Shown here piece after piece: positions 50,702 to 54,939 of a stretch of DNA of 54,939 nucleotides. Position 1 is the first letter of the stretch. Each line of letters opens with the position of its first letter. The DNA comes from Mesoaciditoga sp964503355 (lineage in GTDB: Bacteria > Thermotogota > Thermotogae > Mesoaciditogales > Mesoaciditogaceae). The DNA is taken from NCBI GenBank assembly GCA_964503355.1, contig CAZCZS010000002.1:1-54939 (forward strand), written 5' to 3'. Below the pieces are notes generated by a model. The model was not told the origin of the DNA. It did not search any database and was given only the letters and a program-made list of their open reading frames with translations. Both the position numbers and the translations under genes were made by a program.

Positions 50702-51610
50702 TCAATATCTTATTACCTTGACCAAGACTCCTTCCGTTTCCCTTTCAAGTTCTCCAGCAAGTTGGGGAATTTTAACGGTTATATATCCACCATCGCCCTT
50801 TATCAACAGCGTGCGAATTCCCCGCCATTTATCTTCGTAAGTTATATCGCCAGCGATACCATTGGCATTCAAAGAGAATTCTTTCGTGCTTTTCAACATA
50901 AGATGTGCAAACACGCCGTCTGCATTTATTTCAACGCTTTTAGCGTCAATTCCTCCATCGAGATATGCTCCATCGCAATCTACTCTAACGGTATCGAATT
51001 TTAGATTTCCAGATAGATAAATTCCGTCACAATTCACGTTGAAGAATTTTATCTTCTTACCAACTTCTCCTTTTAAAAATAGGCCATCCGATTGAATATG
51101 AACGCTGTCGTAGCCGTTCTTTGTTCCGATATCTATAACGTAATTTTTATTCATAAGAATACCCTGAGACGATGAAATTTCAACTTTCTTTTCGGATCTT
51201 TTCACAGCGAGCACAGATGGAATTTCGATTTCTGTTGATGTCGGATCGAACACGATCTCAAGACCGTTCATGATGTTTAAATCAACGTTTGAGGCGCTTT
51301 TGATGTATTTATTCGGATAGACTTTGGCAGTTTTAGACTTGAATATCGAAGAAATTCCATATCTTTGAGCGTAGTACTTCATAAAGGAAAAAGGTAAAAA
51401 CGAGGAATTCAAAACTCCAAATGGTAAAACTATGAAAACGATTGCCAACACCACAAAGAACACGCCAAAACGAGGAAAAGTTAAACCCAAAAGTATGATC
51501 GCGATAACACTTAAGACGATTTTCAAAGAATAGTACGGTACGACAAGTGCCGTCAACGAAAGAAAGAATACAAGAAGTATTTTGAACGTGATCGGATAAC
51601 GCTTTTGCAA
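50702..51610 (-). CDS. LiaF-like membrane protein with beta-helix (DUF4097-type) domain
   Basis: A 302-residue protein. The first 90 residues contain about four hydrophobic helices, and the rest is a repetitive beta-rich domain ('NVNCDGIYLSGNLKFDTVRVDCDGAYLDGG', in parts) as in LiaF/DUF4097 or putative adhesin families. In Firmicutes similar proteins accompany envelope-stress sensing. Here it heads the GntR-ABC operon. TTG at 51610 has GGAGG 11 bases upstream. The function is inferred from context. Confidence 0.7.
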   Translation of the reverse strand: MQKRYPITFKILLVFFLSLTALVVPYYSLKIVLSVIAIILLGLTFPRFGVFFVVLAIVFIVLPFGVLNSSFLPFSFMKYYAQRYGISSIFKSKTAKVYPNKYIKSASNVDLNIMNGLEIVFDPTSTEIEIPSVLAVKRSEKKVEISSSQGILMNKNYVIDIGTKNGYDSVHIQSDGLFLKGEVGKKIKFFNVNCDGIYLSGNLKFDTVRVDCDGAYLDGGIDAKSVEINADGVFAHLMLKSTKEFSLNANGIAGDITYEDKWRGIRTLLIKGDGGYITVKIPQLAGELERETEGVLVKVIRY

Positions 51611-51636
51611 TCCTTTCGCCCCCTCCGATATATCAG

Positions 51637-51656
51637 TGTACTAGTTAACTATAACA
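51637..51656. promoter_or_regulatory. Candidate GntR operator
   Basis: TGTACTAGTTAACTATAACA is an inverted repeat matching its complement at 8 of 10 positions per arm, with a perfect TAGTTAACTA core. It covers the -10 box and transcription start of the operon containing the YtrA-type repressor. Confidence 0.6.
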
Positions 51657-51676
51657 CAAAATCAAAAAAATGTCAA
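51648..51676 (-). promoter_or_regulatory. Promoter of the LiaF-GntR-ABC operon
   Basis: On the minus strand TTGACA (51676-51671) and TATAGT (51653-51648) are 17 bases apart. Transcription should start near 51641, about 30 bases before the first gene. Confidence 0.85.
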
Positions 51677-51730
51677 CCCTTTTTACCAGTTAAACACGAA
51701 AAAGGCGTTTTTGCAGAATCGCATTTTACC

Positions 51731-54580
51731 TCAATCGTTCAATACCGTTTTCCAATAATCCAACACGTATTCGTAAGCCCTTCTTTTTATTCGTGCATCG
51801 TTCAAGCGAAGTCCCACTTCTTCAATTCGCTTTTTTAATCTTTCTTTTCTTTCGTCTTCTGCTCTAATTTCTTCGTTTAATAAAAGCGATAGTTCCGTTT
51901 CAAGGTAAGTTCTCTTCGCACAAAGAAGTTCAAACATCCTTTTGTGATACTCCAATTTGTTCACATCGAGCTTTTGAATTTTTGAGTTCAAGGATTCCAT
52001 ATGATTTAGAAGCTTTGTTTTTCTCCTTTTCAAATATTCCAGGATCTTTGGATCTTGAAAATCCGATTTGTCTTTACTAGGTGAGTTGAACGCTGGTATG
52101 AGTAACCGAAAAGATGAAAAATCATATTTTTCGTTGCGATGTTGCAGCTCGAATTTCAAGGTGAGAATTTCATGGGGTAAAACTTCCAATTTTTCTTTTA
52201 TCTGTTGAATTGGACGTTCAAACAAGTTAACTTTGAAGATCTTTTCCTTTCTCTTTGAAAGATCCAAAACCTGAGGTTTGTCATAAGGATTGAAAAATCG
52301 AATTATCATACCCTTCCCATCTTCGGAAATCTTCATAGACGTCAATTTTAGATTCAAAGTTTCAACGTTCAAAAAAGAAAACTCTTCGATTTCCTTACCA
52401 CCACTCTCATTCACTTTTACCAATATCGGAGGATTGTGAAAAATCTGGGACCATTTCGTAAGGTCAGAATGTTGTATATTCCCTTTTCCCACAAACAAAC
52501 CAATCTCATAGTTGATTTCTCTTAAGCATTGAGCGTCTGGCGTGTACATAGCCGGTCCAGCGTCACCGATTCTTGTTTTCAAATCGTTTTTAGCCACCCA
52601 TTCAACGGACCTTAAAAGGGTTATGAATAACTTCTTTTCTCTTACTTCGTATTCGCATAATCCCTTTGCCATTACGGCAAATGTTTTGGAGCCATCACTC
52701 ATGGCAACGAAGTCCTTCATTGGAAAAGCGTATTCTTTTTCGCACTCTCGTGCTCCTATGATCAATTTCTTTAAATTTTCGGGTATAGGTCTTGAATTGT
52801 CCACATACTGATGTCTTTTAACGTATTCAAATGGCATTTCCGCAACAATTTCTCCATCTTCGATCGTGGGAAAAACCATCTTCATCCTGTGATCGCGCGC
52901 AACGTTTTTTACACTCAAATTGTATTTAATTATTGGAGTGTTATCAAATGAAATATCGAACTTGATCGGTAAAATTATCCTCTTATCCGAACGTTTATCT
53001 TCATCCAGAAATTCCGGTATCTGCATTTGAGTTTCAACCCTTATTTTAGCGGCGAATGGAGTTTTGTACACGAGAGAAATTTTGGCCGGATGATTTTGAT
53101 TGGTGAAGGTCTTATCTTTTGGTGGAGGCGAATAATTATACTCATCACCAGCGTCACCTTCATCGTAAAAGTATCCAGCATTCTTGTACCAAGTTTTGGA
53201 GGATTTATCGTACACGTCAAGTGTCCCATTGGAATTGATCGAAACACGATAAAAATCATTTTCCCAAGAAAACTCCTTGATTTCTTGGATTTCATGGGAT
53301 ATTTTATGCGTTTTGATTTTTTTCATCACTTTATATCCTAGAGAAGGAATTTTCTCAAGAATTATGATTTCGCCGTTTACCTCCAAACAAAGTGTCACTG
53401 GAAAAGGATTGGTGTTGAAAACGATCACCGAATTTTTCGAAAATTTTCCCATTATCGTTGAGAGCAAGCGTTGCAGAAGTTTTTTAGAATCGATCATCAT
53501 TTTTTCGTATCTTTTTTCCATTTGTGCATGAATTTGATCCACACCTACACCAGCTATGTTATCATGGGTTTCGTTGGTTAAAAGTTGTTGCCATAATTCT
53601 TCCACTTCTTTATGAGGATAATAACCCGTGTAATACCAAGTAATTGTTCCGATTGGTTCTATCAATTTCGTCAACATGTATTCGCAAAGATAATTCCACA
53701 TCTTTAAATACACACGTGAAGAAAGTGTGCCGGGAAAAACAGAAAGATATCTTCCTGAAAGTTGCTCTCCTTTTAACATCACAAAGACGGGCTTGCTTTT
53801 TTTCACGTCAGAGATGTATTTTGGAGGATCGGATTGAAAAATTCGTTCTTTTTCATGCCCGTTAGGATTTAACACTTCAAATGGATCTTCTGGATGATTG
53901 TCGAGATCGTATCCGTTCATGAGTAAAACGTTGGGACTTATCAAAAACGGTTCCATCTTTTTCACTTCATTTTCTATCCTGTGAAAGGCTATTTGAGGAT
54001 AGATGTTTAATCCCATAAAGTTTCGATAACTGTCTAAAAAATAAGATGCCACCACCTTTGAACCATTTGGACTTTGCCAAAGAAATTCGGATTTCACCTC
54101 ATCATTTGGAAAGCTTATGCCTCTCCAGACGAATACAGAGTTTAGACCAAACAACTTATGTATCTGAGGAATTTGACCGATTTGTCCGAAATTGTCCAAA
54201 AGCCAACCGACTTTCATGAAATTACCGTACATTTTGGCGAATTTACGACCTATTAAGATATTCCGCACGCTTGACTCAGCCCCGGCAATTTTCCAATCTA
54301 TTTGCGACCAATATGGACCAAAAAAGAGACGTTTTTCTTTTCCATATTTTCGAAGAAGAAGTGTTTTCTTTTCACGCTCTTCGGCTGAAAGCTGGGAGAG
54401 GTAATCTCTTACCATTTGCATTTGACCATCAAGTACGAATTTGTAATTTTTGTTTGATTCAAAGAGGGAAAACAATCTATCAAAAAAAGGTACAAGCCAC
54501 TTGTTCGTGTAATCACTGCTTAGAAACCATTCCCTATCCCAATGTGTATGTGAAACAACATGAATGCGAATCCCTTTCAT
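51731..54580 (-). CDS. GH38 alpha-mannosidase with C-terminal coiled coil
   Basis: A 949-residue glycoside hydrolase family 38 enzyme, cytoplasmic (no signal peptide), hydrolysing alpha-mannosides. Zinc ligands are H13 and D15 (HTHWDREW), the nucleophile D129 (WLLDNFGQ) and H339 (NETHDNIAG). The C-terminal beta domains follow to about residue 842. Residues 843-949 form a highly charged helical region that looks like a coiled-coil hairpin, which I do not know from other bacterial GH38. ATG at 54580 follows GGAGGG. It is divergent from a putative sugar oxidoreductase gene, with which it may share control. Confidence 0.92.
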   Translation of the reverse strand: MKGIRIHVVSHTHWDREWFLSSDYTNKWLVPFFDRLFSLFESNKNYKFVLDGQMQMVRDYLSQLSAEEREKKTLLLRKYGKEKRLFFGPYWSQIDWKIAGAESSVRNILIGRKFAKMYGNFMKVGWLLDNFGQIGQIPQIHKLFGLNSVFVWRGISFPNDEVKSEFLWQSPNGSKVVASYFLDSYRNFMGLNIYPQIAFHRIENEVKKMEPFLISPNVLLMNGYDLDNHPEDPFEVLNPNGHEKERIFQSDPPKYISDVKKSKPVFVMLKGEQLSGRYLSVFPGTLSSRVYLKMWNYLCEYMLTKLIEPIGTITWYYTGYYPHKEVEELWQQLLTNETHDNIAGVGVDQIHAQMEKRYEKMMIDSKKLLQRLLSTIMGKFSKNSVIVFNTNPFPVTLCLEVNGEIIILEKIPSLGYKVMKKIKTHKISHEIQEIKEFSWENDFYRVSINSNGTLDVYDKSSKTWYKNAGYFYDEGDAGDEYNYSPPPKDKTFTNQNHPAKISLVYKTPFAAKIRVETQMQIPEFLDEDKRSDKRIILPIKFDISFDNTPIIKYNLSVKNVARDHRMKMVFPTIEDGEIVAEMPFEYVKRHQYVDNSRPIPENLKKLIIGARECEKEYAFPMKDFVAMSDGSKTFAVMAKGLCEYEVREKKLFITLLRSVEWVAKNDLKTRIGDAGPAMYTPDAQCLREINYEIGLFVGKGNIQHSDLTKWSQIFHNPPILVKVNESGGKEIEEFSFLNVETLNLKLTSMKISEDGKGMIIRFFNPYDKPQVLDLSKRKEKIFKVNLFERPIQQIKEKLEVLPHEILTLKFELQHRNEKYDFSSFRLLIPAFNSPSKDKSDFQDPKILEYLKRRKTKLLNHMESLNSKIQKLDVNKLEYHKRMFELLCAKRTYLETELSLLLNEEIRAEDERKERLKKRIEEVGLRLNDARIKRRAYEYVLDYWKTVLND

Positions 54581-54633
54581 AGTTTTTTACCCTCCTGTTG
54601 TTAATTTTCCACGATGTCCAAGGTGTAAATCCA

Positions 54634-54650
54634 ACGGTGAAATTACCCAT
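54634..54650. promoter_or_regulatory. Operator-like site 1
   Basis: ACGGTGAAATTACCCAT. The core GGTGAAATTACC is an imperfect palindrome. It lies at the expected transcription start of the mannosidase gene. It matches site 2 at 14 of 17 positions. Confidence 0.5.
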
Positions 54651-54722
54651 ATTATACTCACAAACTTCACTGAGTAAAGTTTAAAATTTGCCATGGTTCA
54701 ATATCGTTATAGCAACACCCAC

Positions 54723-54739
54723 ACGGTAAATTCACCCAT
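54723..54739. promoter_or_regulatory. Operator-like site 2
   Basis: ACGGTAAATTCACCCAT, a second copy of the GGTRAAWTYACC-type site, 89 bases from the first (about eight and a half DNA turns) and nearer the rightward gene. It may bind the same regulator. Confidence 0.5.
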
Positions 54740-54898
54740 CATTCTTCGTTTAAAGTTTTAAATATCCTTAAACTTGCATTTCATCGCTCACTTTTCTTCA
54801 CTATTTTTTCCATTTCCTTTCTATTTATCGATGATGTAAAATGAATATGAAAGATGAAATTCGTCTGAATCTTCAAAAAATGAAGGAGGTTGAAAAGC

Positions 54899-54939
54899 AT
54901 GAAAAAGTTGAAAGTGGGTGTACTTGGCATATCCAACCA
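54899..54939 (+). CDS. Gfo/Idh/MocA-type oxidoreductase, N-terminal fragment
   Basis: Only 13 codons are present: MKKLKVGVLGISN. The ATG follows AAGGAGG. 'KVGVLGISN' is a Rossmann-fold dinucleotide-binding start as in Gfo/Idh/MocA sugar dehydrogenases, which often stand beside glycosidases. The rest of the gene is outside the window, so the family assignment is tentative. Confidence 0.5.
   Translation, partial: MKKLKVGVLGISN

Larger units (their letters stand above)
54581..54898. other. Divergent regulatory region of GH38 and Gfo/Idh/MocA genes
   Basis: About 320 bases, no gene. A leftward promoter (TTTACT 54678-54673, TATAAT 54656-54651, spacer 16) serves the mannosidase gene. Two similar operator-like sites flank it (listed separately). 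A rightward -10-like TAAAAT lies near 54836, without a clear -35. Confidence 0.65.

Overview
This 54.9 kb window looks like the chromosome of a thermophilic, fermentative bacterium of the Thermotogota, perhaps near Mesoaciditoga/Athalassotoga. That placement is inferred from protein character and was not tested by search. Supporting signs are a two-subunit glycyl-tRNA synthetase, a family 4 uracil-DNA glycosylase, a Cys-rich HisRS, B12-dependent lysine 5,6-aminomutase, peptide and branched-chain amino acid ABC uptake systems, strong GGAGG-type ribosome sites and unusually many TTG starts. Gene density is high and most genes overlap or abut. No phage, transposase or CRISPR is present. A 10-base N run (10546-10555) marks an assembly gap inside a repeat.

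Layout. (1) 1-8020, plus strand: the tail of a MurQ-like etherase, a 13-codon leader ORF, a complete oligopeptide ABC operon (binding protein, two permeases, two ATPases), an unassigned TIM-barrel-like protein and a GNAT acetyltransferase. (2) 8193-8343: tRNA-Pro(CGG) and a terminator shared with a convergent PfkB kinase/LacI regulator pair (to 10309). (3) 10310-10840: tandem and inverted repeats with the gap. (4) 17817 down to 10841, minus strand: udg-hisS-kamD-kamE, then a membrane-anchored amino-acid-binding-type protein and a diguanylate cyclase, all overlapping or close. (5) 17867-19102: a divergent ArsR regulator and zinc-type CDF exporter from one promoter with nearly no leader. (6) 19103-19639: non-coding, with a folded element carrying two GGA-loop hairpins that match the CsrA/RsmE binding consensus. 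(7) 25072 down to 19640, minus: MFS transporter, AhpD/fRMsr fusion, YVTN beta-propeller lipoprotein, Ppx/GppA and an RlmI-like methyltransferase. (8) 25362-30265: branched-chain amino acid ABC operon (livJHMGF) with a clear promoter, operator-like palindrome and terminator. (9) 43737 down to 30264, minus: Lon-like protease, RdgB, nitroreductase, Mut7-C protein, GAF/PAS histidine kinase, receiver protein, IleS, GlyQ and GlyS, ending in a hairpin; then proC. (10) 44004-48895, plus: S9 peptidase, SmpB, an ornithine/lysine-type racemase and a PAS/GGDEF protein. (11) 51610 down to 48913, minus: LiaF-like membrane protein, YtrA-type GntR regulator, ABC permease and ATPase, with a promoter/operator. 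(12) 51731-54939: a GH38 alpha-mannosidase divergent from the start of a Gfo/Idh/MocA-type gene, with repeated operator-like sites between.

Taken together, the window describes an organism that imports peptides and amino acids, digests peptides inside the cell (S9 peptidase, Lon-like protease), can racemise and rearrange lysine-type amino acids with B12, and links this to c-di-GMP signalling. The most unusual points are the candidate CsrA-sequestering RNA, two genes whose best start is AUA behind a strong ribosome site, and the aminomutase genes joined to a binding-protein/diguanylate-cyclase pair.
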